NCBI GenBank assembly: GCA_900766775.1
Contig: CAAFXN010000116.1
Location: 1-7,760 of the forward strand
Source: Bacteroidales bacterium
Lineage (GTDB): Bacteria > Bacteroidota > Bacteroidia > Bacteroidales > Paludibacteraceae
Length of the DNA: 7,760 bases
Reading direction: 5' to 3'
Shown here: positions 1 through 7,325 of the stretch, piece after piece
Layout of the letters: every line of letters starts with the position of its first letter
Position numbering within the stretch: the first letter of the stretch is position 1
Notes under the pieces: generated by a model
Seen by the model: the letters and a program-made list of their open reading frames with translations, nothing else
Told to the model about the DNA's origin: nothing
Databases searched by the model: none
Translations under genes and position numbers: made by a program

Positions 1-562
1 TAACCGCCATGCCCGGCCATCCGCCGTTCAGGTCGTTCACATCGCCCCACATATAGAGCGTGATAGCCTCCCAGCCCGTCTCGTCTTGCACAAACACCGC
101 ATATCCGTCATGCTCCACCTCCGGCACATCGGCAACACCGCCCCATGACGCAATACTCAGGTCGTAGCGCGCTCCTACCTTCGCATCCGCAATCACATGC
201 ATCTGCTCCGCACGCTCTACACCCTGCAACTTGCTCACAAACAGGAAGCCGTCTGCCAAACTCTTACCATCCACAAAATCCTCCGGATATAGGTAGATGC
301 CGTACTTCGAGTTCACCTTCTCTGCTTTCTCAAGCAGGTAATCGGCATTCACATAGTGGATGGTGTCGCTACCGTTGAAAGCACCTACTATATAAATCTC
401 ATCCTTGGCAGAAGTACCCGCAGGCACTATCACTTCCAGCAAGATGGCATTCTCTTTCAACTCAAACTGAGGCTTCTCATGCTCAAACACAATAGGCTCC
501 TGCTCACAACCGATGAACAGCATCGGCAATGCCATACATAAGGCTAATAGTATCTTTTTCAT
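1..562 (-). CDS. Putative SusE/SusF-like surface glycan-binding lipoprotein, C-terminus outside window
   Basis: The reading frame is open from an ATG at 562 to the window edge, giving the first 187 residues. The N-terminus (MKKILLALCMALPMLFIGC) is a lipoprotein signal with the lipidated cysteine at residue 19. It is followed by acidic residues (CEQE), as in Bacteroidetes lipoproteins exported to the cell surface. Residues about 20-150 form an uncharacterised beta-rich region (for example EIYIVGAFNG). From Y154 the pattern YAVFVQ, W172 and the W182-P183-G184 motif matches the beginning of CBM26-like starch-binding modules found in Bacteroidetes outer-membrane lipoproteins. The gene starts 26 bp after the SusD stop and is third in the operon, the usual place for a SusE/SusF or SGBP-B protein. 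Its likely role is to hold polysaccharide at the cell surface for the SusCD transporter. The lipoprotein call is firm. The starch-binding call rests on motif memory and a partial domain. Confidence 0.8.
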   Translation of the reverse strand, partial: MKKILLALCMALPMLFIGCEQEPIVFEHEKPQFELKENAILLEVIVPAGTSAKDEIYIVGAFNGSDTIHYVNADYLLEKAEKVNSKYGIYLYPEDFVDGKSLADGFLFVSKLQGVERAEQMHVIADAKVGARYDLSIASWGGVADVPEVEHDGYAVFVQDETGWEAITLYMWGDVNDLNGGWPGMAV

Positions 563-588
563 ATCTGTTACTTTGTTTTATAGGTTTA

Positions 589-2382
589 TTAGTAGTTCGG
601 ATTCTGTACCAGTCCGGGGTTGACGGCGCACGCATTCTGCGGCAAGGGGAACCACTCGTACTTGCGGCTGCGCTTGGCAGGGAAGACCACGCCGGCATCA
701 TCCGTAGCACGACCAAAGAACCACCACTGACCCTGTGTGAATTGGTCGAAACGGCGCAAGTCTGTGCGGCGACGACGTCCCTCGCCCAAGAACTCGAGAC
801 CCCACTGATGGAGCATCCATTCTTCATTGCTCCAACTTTCCGCTTTGTCGGTCATCGCACCGGCGAAATAGCGTTGGCGAACCTCATTCACAAGGTTCTT
901 TGCCGCGCCTGCATCACCCAAACGCATCTTGCACTCCGCCAGCGTATAGTACACCTCCGCCCAGCGGAACTCTACCTCGCTAATCTCTTGGTAATCAATC
1001 CCGCTCGCCTTGCGATACAGCGGGTATTTCATCAAACGATAGCCGGAGTTGGTCTGTCCCCAACGAGGTGATTGCACTACCTCCAGCGGACGACCTAATT
1101 CGGAGGTAGTACCCGCGAATTGCCCTACTTGGTCAATATAGATAAGCGGTTGCCCATCGCGATCGGCATCAGCCGCCACCGGCTCACCCGTGGTGATGTT
1201 CTTAATCTCTCCTTTGAGGAATATACCCCCGTTCCAACGGTCATCAAACGCATAACTCTGTTTGCGTATATCCCCGTCTTCGAAGCGAGCATATACGGCA
1301 CCCAAACGGTCGTTGTACGAGCCTTCGAGGAAGCAAACGGGATTGTCCGTGCCGCCGTACATCTTCCCGTCGGGATAGACCAACTCATTGCCGGAGTTGT
1401 CATAAGACGGAGCCAAGCAGACGCAGTTCCAACCCGATTGGTTGGTAGCGAAAACATCCAAGAACTCATCGTAGTTATACGGCAGTCCGGGCATATCGCG
1501 CATCCAACCGGTGTTCAGTTGTCCCTGCTTCTCCGCAAAAGCAAACACTACCTCGGGGCAGTTGGCGTTGTCAATTTCAAAGATTTGGCGATAATCGGAC
1601 ACCACTTCGTAAGCCCCAAAATCACCGTTCTTCAGCGATTGCGCCAAGTCGGCACACTCTTGGTAATGGTTTTCGCCGATGAAAATCTCCGCATTCAGCA
1701 GCAGACGCATCTTGAGTATGCGGTTCATTGCCGGAGACACGCGGTTAGCACCTTTATTAACCAATGCTCCTACCGATTCATCCAATTCCGTTGCGATGAA
1801 ATCGTATATCTTTTTGCAACCGGTGTTGAAGTCGGTGTCAGCGCTGCCCGGTACGTCAGAAGATACGGTGGTACACAATGGCAATGCGCCTCCCCACAAT
1901 TCAAAATTGTTGTAGTATGCCCATGCCCGCAAGGTACGTACCTCGGCGATGTAACTGTCAATGGCTTCCTGCGTCATTTTTAGGTCGTCGGGGTGGATGG
2001 CTTGCAAGTCGGCTATCAGTTGGTTGCACATGCCGATAGTGGTCCATGCGCTTTCCCATGCCTGTTGCACAATCTTAGCTTCTGGAGTCCATGTATGGGA
2101 GGACAGCACAAACTTCAAGCCTTCGTCCCAGCCCCATGCTCCGCCGTTCCAAGTGCGCCATGCAATCTGGTCGGCAGAGAACTCTTGCAGATAGTAGAAA
2201 TACTCGCAGAAACCATACGCTGCGCGAGCATAGATTGCTCCTACTGCCCCTTTTACGCTGGCTTCGTTTTGATAATATACCGAGGCATCGATATTGGAAT
2301 AGTTCTTCTCGGTAAGGTCTGTGCACCCGCTTGCCGTGAAAAGACCTAAGGCAAGGGCTGCTATATAGATGATCCTTTTCAT
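589..2382 (-). CDS. susD: SusD/RagB-family nutrient-binding outer membrane lipoprotein
   Basis: This 597-residue protein is the surface lid of a SusCD complex, capturing glycan for the TonB-dependent transporter next door. It has a lipoprotein signal with lipobox TASGC and C20 as the acylated cysteine. An early segment (residues 26-56, NYSNIDASVYY and on) is typical of the SusD N-terminus. The helical TPR-like hallmark RTLRAWAYYNNFELWGG lies at about 149-165. The C-terminal RagB/SusD region contains EVEFRWAEVYYTLAEC, then EFLGEGRRRRTDLRRF, a WW pair and the terminal signature NPGLVQNPNY. Length is normal for the family and the gene is intact. It begins 26 bp after the SusC stop with no Shine-Dalgarno sequence, so it is probably co-transcribed and translated from an AT-rich leader. 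The symbol is used at family level; orthology to B. thetaiotaomicron starch SusD is not claimed. Substrate cannot be read from this sequence alone. Confidence 0.96.
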   Translation of the reverse strand: MKRIIYIAALALGLFTASGCTDLTEKNYSNIDASVYYQNEASVKGAVGAIYARAAYGFCEYFYYLQEFSADQIAWRTWNGGAWGWDEGLKFVLSSHTWTPEAKIVQQAWESAWTTIGMCNQLIADLQAIHPDDLKMTQEAIDSYIAEVRTLRAWAYYNNFELWGGALPLCTTVSSDVPGSADTDFNTGCKKIYDFIATELDESVGALVNKGANRVSPAMNRILKMRLLLNAEIFIGENHYQECADLAQSLKNGDFGAYEVVSDYRQIFEIDNANCPEVVFAFAEKQGQLNTGWMRDMPGLPYNYDEFLDVFATNQSGWNCVCLAPSYDNSGNELVYPDGKMYGGTDNPVCFLEGSYNDRLGAVYARFEDGDIRKQSYAFDDRWNGGIFLKGEIKNITTGEPVAADADRDGQPLIYIDQVGQFAGTTSELGRPLEVVQSPRWGQTNSGYRLMKYPLYRKASGIDYQEISEVEFRWAEVYYTLAECKMRLGDAGAAKNLVNEVRQRYFAGAMTDKAESWSNEEWMLHQWGLEFLGEGRRRRTDLRRFDQFTQGQWWFFGRATDDAGVVFPAKRSRKYEWFPLPQNACAVNPGLVQNPNY

Positions 2383-2408
2383 GATGCTGATTGAGTTTAG
2401 AGTATTAG

Positions 2409-5345
2409 TTATTTGAGGTTAAGCGTAATGCCCAGTGCTAACTGTGTGGCAGTGGGATATGCACTCGAGGAATCAACGCCCGGCGTGATACCCGTGGAGG
2501 TTACGATTGAGGGGTCGTTGCCCGTATAGCCTGTGATGGTAGCGATATTTTTTGCCGTGATGTACACGCGCATGTTTTGGAAATACTTAGCAGTCGGCAC
2601 CACGATGTTGTAACCGATGGTGATGTTATCCAACTTGAAATAGTCGCCGCGCTCCAGATAATAACTCGATATGACCCCGGCGCCGCTCTTTACGTTGCTG
2701 TCTTCCAAGTAAGCAGAACGCAACACGTTGTCGGTACCGCAGCCTTGCAGTCCCATACCGTATTTGCGGGCATTGTATATCTCATAGTCGAAAGCGCCAC
2801 GCCACATCATGGAGAAGTCCCAGTTCTTGTATGTCCAAGTGTTGTTCCAACTCAGGTAGTGTTTGGGTGCACCGTTACCGATATAGCGTTTCCAACTCAG
2901 GTCGGCATTGCTTGCCAGTTGGGCATTGCCCTCGTTGTCCAATACCAACAGGTTGCCGTTCTCGTCCGCACCGGCTGCTTCGTAGCCATAGAACTGACCA
3001 ATCTCGCCGCCTTCTTCCACACGGAAATAGTACTCGTTGGTGCCTACACCTGCTTTCTGATACAACTCCAGATAGTCGGCTTTGTACACATCGGACGACA
3101 ACTTGGTCAATACGGTCTTGCCCCAACTATAGTTGAAGCCCATATTCCACACAAAGTCCTTGGTTTTGAATATACCGCCGTTCAGTACCACTTCTATACC
3201 TTGGTTAGTGGTGGTGCCGACATTGACGAGAATCTTGTTGTACACGAAGGGCGGTTGTGGTGCCGTATAGTTGTAGAGCAAGTCGAGCGACTGGCGGTTG
3301 TAGTACTCGATGCTACCTCTGAGTCGTCCCCACAAGTCGAAATCAATACCGGCATTGACCGCCATGTTGCGCTCCCATTGGAGGTTCGGGTTGGAGTTCC
3401 CGTTAGGGGCATAACCTACCACCCATTCGCCATCCATATAGTAACTATCTTTGATGTCATACATCGCCACGGACTTGTATGGGTCAAAGTCCGAACGACC
3501 TGTCAGACCATAAGACACGCGCGGCTTAAGACTTTTCAGCACCTCCGAGGAGGGAGACATAAAATCGCAAGCGGTCATTTCCCATGCCAAAGAAGCGGAG
3601 GGGAAGTCGCCCCACTTGTTGTTGATACCGAACTTGGTGCTACCCTCGCGGCGGTAGCTAACGCTGGCAAAAATCATGTCGTTGTAGTTGTAGTTGATAC
3701 GACCGAAGAAACCAATCAGAGTTGACTCGTTCATATAACTGCTCATGGACGCCAGTCCGTCTTTCAGATAGGAACCGGCACCGATATTGTTCCAAAGGGT
3801 GTTGTCGTAAGTGAAGTTCTTGTTTTGCTCGTACATGGATTCATAGATAGAGCGCTCCCAACTATATCCGATGACGGCTTTGAGCGAGTGGGCACCGATG
3901 TGCATATCATAGTTGCCTAACCACTCTACGCGATGGGTCTGCCATTTCTGATACTGCAAAGTAGCCGTACCACTGATACCTTCCCAATAACTGCTGTTGG
4001 CTTGTGAGGTGGCATACGTGTCGGATTTCAGGTCGTTGTATTGCAACGCATAATTGACGTTGGTGGACACATTATGTTGCTCATTGTGCCAGATGTTGTA
4101 TTTCAAATCCACGTTGCCTAACAGGTACATGCGTTTGCCTTGGCTCTTCACCTCATTGAGGATGGTTACGGGGTTGGTGGCACCCGTAACATTGGTGGGC
4201 TGATAATAGGAGCCGTCTTCGTTATAGACAGGCATGGTGGGGTTGAGTTGGAGCGCGTTGTCCACTTGGTCGTCGTTGCCCCACGTCTCATTCACGCGGC
4301 GAGCCGACAAGGAGCCGGATAATACCAGATGGTCGCCTAAGAATTTTTGTTCTGCTGCAAAGCGTCCACCATATTCACGACGTGCGGATACGATGTCCAG
4401 ACCCTTGGCATCCTTGAAATTGAACGAGGCGGCATAGTAGCCGTGTTTGGTGGCACCATTGATGCTGACATATTGGTTGATGTCATACGTGGCAGGCTTG
4501 ATAATCAAATCGTACCAGTTGGTAGATGCACCGTAGTCCGTTCCGCGGCGACTGCGACGAAACTCTTCCGGAGAGAGCACTTCGGGATGTGCGTTGGCAA
4601 TGTTGCAGTCGAAATACGAGTCGTAGGTTACCGTGAAATGTCCTGCCTCGTTATTAGCACTTTTCTTGGTGGTAACAAGGATGACACCATTGGCTCCGCG
4701 CGTACCATATATAGCCGCAGAACCGGCATCTTTCAGTACGGTGATAGACTCGATGTCCTGCGCCGCGATATTGCGGATATCGCCGCCCGCTATACCGTCA
4801 ATCACTACCAGAGGAGCGTTGCTGGCAGACAGGGAGCCTGCACCGCGGATTTGCAAATCGCTACTGCTGTTGGGGTTGGCTGCGGCTACGGTGGATACGT
4901 TCAAACCAGCCACTTTACCTGACAGCATCTCCATGGGGTTGTTCATCGCGCCCTGCACGAAGTCCTTACGGTCAACTTGAACAATAGAAGAGGATAACTC
5001 TTTCTTGCTCATACTGCCGTAACCGATGACCACCACTTGGTCAAGCATCTCGGTGGCTTCTTCCAGCATTACATTCAGTACGGTTCTGCCTTGCAAAGGC
5101 ATCACAACCTCTTTGTAACCGACATAGGAGAAAACCAAACGGGCATCTGACGCTATGCCTGTCAGTTGCCAATGACCATCGAAATCGGATACGGTTCCCT
5201 GGGATTGTCCTTGAACTTGAACGGTTGCCCCAATCAAAGGCTCGCCATTGCTTGCGGTGATAATACCGCTCACGGATACACCTTGTCCCCACGCACAATG
5301 CACGGATAACAAGAGCACCATCAAGATGGTAATTTTGTTTTTCAT
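2409..5345 (-). CDS. susC: SusC/RagA-family TonB-dependent outer membrane transporter
   Basis: This 978-residue protein imports oligosaccharides across the outer membrane using TonB energy. A signal peptide covers about residues 1-20 (cleavage plausible after AWG). A carboxypeptidase-regulatory-like domain spans about 25-95 (VSGIITASNGEPLIGATV, then FSYVGYKEV). A TonB-box-like stretch LDQVVVIGYG lies at 101-110. The plug domain is at about 111-228 and holds the SusC signatures QIRGAGSLSASNAPLVVIDG and SAAIYGTRGANGVILVTTKK. The rest is the beta-barrel, ending in LALGITLNLK. There is no N-terminal STN domain, so it is not of the FecA-like type that signals through an anti-sigma factor; control by the divergent regulator fits that. 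Size is normal and no frame disruption is seen. It is the first gene of the leftward operon and has its own promoter at 5420-5451. The symbol is family level. Confidence 0.97.
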   Translation of the reverse strand: MKNKITILMVLLLSVHCAWGQGVSVSGIITASNGEPLIGATVQVQGQSQGTVSDFDGHWQLTGIASDARLVFSYVGYKEVVMPLQGRTVLNVMLEEATEMLDQVVVIGYGSMSKKELSSSIVQVDRKDFVQGAMNNPMEMLSGKVAGLNVSTVAAANPNSSSDLQIRGAGSLSASNAPLVVIDGIAGGDIRNIAAQDIESITVLKDAGSAAIYGTRGANGVILVTTKKSANNEAGHFTVTYDSYFDCNIANAHPEVLSPEEFRRSRRGTDYGASTNWYDLIIKPATYDINQYVSINGATKHGYYAASFNFKDAKGLDIVSARREYGGRFAAEQKFLGDHLVLSGSLSARRVNETWGNDDQVDNALQLNPTMPVYNEDGSYYQPTNVTGATNPVTILNEVKSQGKRMYLLGNVDLKYNIWHNEQHNVSTNVNYALQYNDLKSDTYATSQANSSYWEGISGTATLQYQKWQTHRVEWLGNYDMHIGAHSLKAVIGYSWERSIYESMYEQNKNFTYDNTLWNNIGAGSYLKDGLASMSSYMNESTLIGFFGRINYNYNDMIFASVSYRREGSTKFGINNKWGDFPSASLAWEMTACDFMSPSSEVLKSLKPRVSYGLTGRSDFDPYKSVAMYDIKDSYYMDGEWVVGYAPNGNSNPNLQWERNMAVNAGIDFDLWGRLRGSIEYYNRQSLDLLYNYTAPQPPFVYNKILVNVGTTTNQGIEVVLNGGIFKTKDFVWNMGFNYSWGKTVLTKLSSDVYKADYLELYQKAGVGTNEYYFRVEEGGEIGQFYGYEAAGADENGNLLVLDNEGNAQLASNADLSWKRYIGNGAPKHYLSWNNTWTYKNWDFSMMWRGAFDYEIYNARKYGMGLQGCGTDNVLRSAYLEDSNVKSGAGVISSYYLERGDYFKLDNITIGYNIVVPTAKYFQNMRVYITAKNIATITGYTGNDPSIVTSTGITPGVDSSSAYPTATQLALGITLNLK

Positions 5346-5392
5346 GGATTAGTGTGATTAGTTGTACAATATTTGATTGAATGTCACAAAAC

Positions 5393-5408
5393 GAAACACA
5401 AATGTTTC
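5393..5408 (-). other. Small stem-loop near the 5' end of the susC leader
   Basis: On the minus strand GAAACA, loop TTTG, TGTTTC makes a perfect 6-bp stem, extendable by a G-T and an A-T pair. Given the predicted susC start of transcription near 5413-5415, it would lie within the first 25 nt of the mRNA. It could protect the 5' end. The following GTTTTG is too short a U-run for a confident attenuator. Confidence 0.35.
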
Positions 5409-5419
5409 ATTCGACGGTG

Positions 5420-5451
5420 CAAAATTACTCAATCAGAGGAATATACGCAAA
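5420..5451 (-). promoter_or_regulatory. Predicted Bacteroidetes-type promoter of the susC operon
   Basis: Read on the minus strand, TTTG (5451-5448) is followed after exactly 20 bp by TAATTTTG (5427-5420). This fully matches the Bacteroides primary-sigma consensus of a -33 TTTG and a -7 TAnnTTTG. Transcription would start about 5413-5415, giving a leader of roughly 70 nt before the susC ATG at 5345. The position between the direct repeat and the gene suits an activator-driven promoter. Confidence 0.75.
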
Positions 5452-5459
5452 TAACATGA

Positions 5460-5496
5460 TGATTATATAGATTATTTTATGCCTGATTATATAGAT
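5460..5496. repeat. Perfect 13-bp direct repeat, likely activator site for susC
   Basis: TGATTATATAGAT occurs at 5460-5472 and again at 5484-5496, a 24-bp period, with similarity continuing imperfectly for a few bases. The nearer copy lies 8 bp upstream of the susC -33 box, so the copies sit at about -46 to -58 and -70 to -82 from the predicted susC start. The outer copy also has local dyad symmetry (ATTAT-ATAG-ATAAT). Paired direct repeats just upstream of a promoter are the usual layout of an activator site. The divergent SusR-like protein is the obvious candidate to bind it. The repeat is seen directly; the binding role is inferred. Confidence 0.6.
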
Positions 5497-5563
5497 AATA
5501 TATTGAAAACCAATATGTATTAGTTTGTGGTCGTCGATGAACAATATAGACGTTTTATAACTC

Positions 5564-5593
5564 AAAAATCAGGCTTTTTAGAGCCTGATTTTT
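5564..5593. terminator. 12-bp perfect inverted repeat, terminator-like hairpin in a divergent promoter region
   Basis: AAAAATCAGGCT (5564-5575), a 6-nt loop TTTTAG, and AGCCTGATTTTT (5582-5593) form a perfect stem. It has an A5 run on one side and a T5 run on the other, so it has the form of a bidirectional intrinsic terminator. No gene ends here: susC runs leftward and the regulator rightward. It may end a small or antisense RNA, insulate the two promoters, or be an operator. Its last three bases are part of the regulator's -33 box. Confidence 0.5.
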
Positions 5594-5622
5594 GGTGGTT
5601 TCGGAAAAAAGCATTACCTTTG
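5591..5622 (+). promoter_or_regulatory. Predicted promoter of the SusR-like regulator gene
   Basis: TTTG (5591-5594), a 20-bp spacer and TACCTTTG (5615-5622) fully match the Bacteroides -33/-7 consensus. Transcription would start near 5628-5630, leaving a leader of under 20 nt before the ATG at 5647, with no Shine-Dalgarno sequence. The -33 box shares bases with the inverted repeat at 5564-5593, so a protein bound there could block it. Confidence 0.75.
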
Positions 5623-5646
5623 CACTATCACTCAAATAATCGTATT

Positions 5647-7200
5647 ATGAAACGTCTTCTGTCCCTGTCCCTTTTCCTCGCTATGGCTGGTAACATCTGC
5701 GCAAACACCGACTTGTGTTTGCTTGACCAAGCCTTGGAGCAACATGAGGTGTATGAACAATGCAAGCAGGCTCGTATTGATTCCATCAAGCAAAACATCA
5801 TAGCCATGTCTCCCTATGAACGGGCATTGGCGCTCACGACCGAGTACCAAAGTTATTGCTACGACAGTGCTGCATGCTATGTGCAGCAACTCATCTTTGA
5901 AGCGCAAGCCGCACATGACACAGACAAAATGGCAAACGCGCTGATTAAGCAAGCCTTCCTTTACCTCAGTTCCGGACTCTTCAAAGAGGCAAACGATGTC
6001 TTCCAATCCATCTCGCCTCAAAAGATTCCTTCCCGGGAAACACAGAGCGAATACTATGTGCAGTATGCGCGACTATGCTACGACATGGCAGACTACGTGG
6101 ACGGATCGCAAAGCCGACAATATATAGAGCAGGGAAATCAACTATGCCGCAAGGCACTGACGCTCATCGACAGCATCCGCTACCCCGTCAAATACTATTC
6201 CACTGCCGGACTCTACTACCTGAGGCAGGGAAACATCAATTCCTCTATCCTTTATTTCCAACAAGCACTCCGGCAGCCCGACATCTCCACCCACGAACAA
6301 GCCATTGCATACGCCTCCCTCGGATTCCTCTATAAGACGCAGAATGATTCCGTAGAGGCACTCCATTGCCGCATTCAAGCCGCTATCGCCGACCTGCAAA
6401 GCAGTACCAAAGAAACCACTGCGCTACCCCTCGTGGCACAGCAACTGTTTAGACAAGGGGATATCGAACGAGCCGTGAGGTACATAAGGCAGGCACTGGA
6501 TGACGCGACTTTCTACAACGCACGGCACCGGCAACTCAGCGTCAGCAAGATTCTACCTATCATCGAACAGCAGCAACTCCTCTTGCAGCAGCAACATAAC
6601 CGACGCATACGCATCCTAAACAGTTGTCTCTATGTGGTGCTGGTTATTCTCTGCATCGCCCTTGGTTTTCTCTACAACCGTATCCGTGCCACCATCGCCG
6701 CTGAACGCAAGTTGCAACGGCTCAACCAACGGCTCGCTGAAGCTAATGCCATCAAAGAGGAGTGTATCGCCACCTTCCTCTGCAATGAGAGTTCCGTCTA
6801 TAGCAAACTCGAGAAATACCAACACTACGTCAAGAAACGCACCCAAGACAAACGATGGGACGAACTCACTATCATTCCACAATACGCCGATGTACGCTCC
6901 CTCCGAAACGACTTCTACCGACGATTCGACACCATCTTCCTACATATCTTCCCCAATTTCATCCCACGCTTCAACAACCTCCTCTACCCCGACAAGCAGA
7001 TAACACCCAAGAACGGCGAACTCCTCAACGCCGAACTACGTATCTTCGCACTCATCCGACTCGGCATCAACGACAACAACCAAATAGCCATCCTACTCGA
7101 CTACTCCATCAACACCATCTATACCTACAAAACCAAAGTCAAAAACGCCTCCCCGCTTTCCAACGACGACTTCCATAAACAACTCATGCAGATTGTGTAG
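5647..7200 (+). CDS. SusR-like membrane-spanning transcriptional regulator (DUF6377-type, TPR-like sensor, C-terminal HTH)
   Basis: The 517-residue protein starts at the ATG at 5647, which begins a clean signal peptide (MKRLLSLSLFLAMAGNICA) and lies just downstream of the promoter; the frame stays open 40 codons further upstream, but that stretch covers the promoter. Residues about 20-320 form a helical, TPR-like periplasmic region (for example around 95-125, 180-210 and 217-250). One membrane helix lies at about 323-343, followed by basic residues and a coiled coil (about 350-372, ERKLQRLNQRLAEAN). Residues 461-500 (LNAELRIFALIRLG, then IAILLDYSINTIYTYKTK) look like a LuxR/GerE-type helix-turn-helix. 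This layout fits the SusR/DUF6377 regulators of Bacteroidetes, which sense oligosaccharide in the periplasm and bind DNA in the cytoplasm in one chain, without a kinase. Being divergent from susC, it probably controls that operon. Ligand is unknown; an alpha-glucan oligosaccharide is a guess. The family name is recalled, not searched. Confidence 0.85.
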   Translation: MKRLLSLSLFLAMAGNICANTDLCLLDQALEQHEVYEQCKQARIDSIKQNIIAMSPYERALALTTEYQSYCYDSAACYVQQLIFEAQAAHDTDKMANALIKQAFLYLSSGLFKEANDVFQSISPQKIPSRETQSEYYVQYARLCYDMADYVDGSQSRQYIEQGNQLCRKALTLIDSIRYPVKYYSTAGLYYLRQGNINSSILYFQQALRQPDISTHEQAIAYASLGFLYKTQNDSVEALHCRIQAAIADLQSSTKETTALPLVAQQLFRQGDIERAVRYIRQALDDATFYNARHRQLSVSKILPIIEQQQLLLQQQHNRRIRILNSCLYVVLVILCIALGFLYNRIRATIAAERKLQRLNQRLAEANAIKEECIATFLCNESSVYSKLEKYQHYVKKRTQDKRWDELTIIPQYADVRSLRNDFYRRFDTIFLHIFPNFIPRFNNLLYPDKQITPKNGELLNAELRIFALIRLGINDNNQIAILLDYSINTIYTYKTKVKNASPLSNDDFHKQLMQIV

Positions 7201-7231
7201 CTTCACGTATACTTTCCGTAATCATCGCAAT

Positions 7232-7264
7232 CAACGCAAATAACGTTTACTCAACGAAAATAAC
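7232..7264. repeat. Imperfect 13-bp direct repeat upstream of the serine dehydratase promoter
   Basis: CAACGCAAATAAC (7232-7244) and CAACGAAAATAAC (7252-7264) differ at one base and have a 20-bp period, close to two helical turns. The nearer copy ends 17 bp before the predicted -33 box. It may be a regulator site for the dehydratase gene. Its A-rich composition lowers confidence. Confidence 0.4.
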
Positions 7265-7281
7265 AAAAATACAATCACCTC

Positions 7282-7313
7282 CTTGCATATCTCAACTTTT
7301 TGTTGTACCTTTG
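7282..7313 (+). promoter_or_regulatory. Predicted promoter of the L-serine dehydratase gene
   Basis: CTTG (7282-7285, one mismatch to TTTG), a 20-bp spacer and a perfect TACCTTTG -7 box (7306-7313) fit the Bacteroidetes consensus. Transcription would begin near 7320, with a leader of about 45 nt. This makes the gene an independent unit even though no clear terminator follows the regulator stop at 7200. Confidence 0.7.
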
Positions 7314-7325
7314 TACCCCAAATCG

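Larger units (their letters stand above)
5346..5646. other. Divergent intergenic control region between susC and the regulator
   Basis: This 301-bp AT-rich gap separates two genes transcribed away from each other. It holds two Bacteroidetes-type promoters, one per strand, a leader hairpin, a 13-bp direct repeat and a 12-bp inverted repeat, each listed separately. No convincing protein gene or tRNA was seen in it. The hexamer AATCAG or its complement CTGATT occurs four times (5431, 5483, 5567, 5585). Confidence 0.8.

Noticed and set aside
1120..1983. 287-codon open frame on the plus strand
   Set aside because: It is opposite the SusD gene, has no recognisable features and no promoter or initiation region.
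2577..3725. 382-codon open frame on the plus strand
   Set aside because: It lies wholly opposite the SusC gene, whose family motifs are certain. The antisense product shows no recognisable domain, so it is a codon-bias shadow.
5365..5376. Plus-strand promoter-like TTTG after AATA near 5372
   Set aside because: It lacks the TA of the -7 box and has no matching -33 element, so it is not good evidence for a plus-strand small RNA promoter.
5540..5552. Possible third copy of the susC direct repeat (AATATAGAC)
   Set aside because: It matches only part of the 13-bp unit and is out of phase with the 24-bp period.
5527..5646. Upstream extension of the regulator by 40 codons
   Set aside because: It would cover the hairpin and the promoter at 5591-5622 and put the signal peptide internally. 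The ATG at 5647 is far better.
7201..7280. Terminator after the regulator gene
   Set aside because: No stem followed by a T-run could be found in this stretch.
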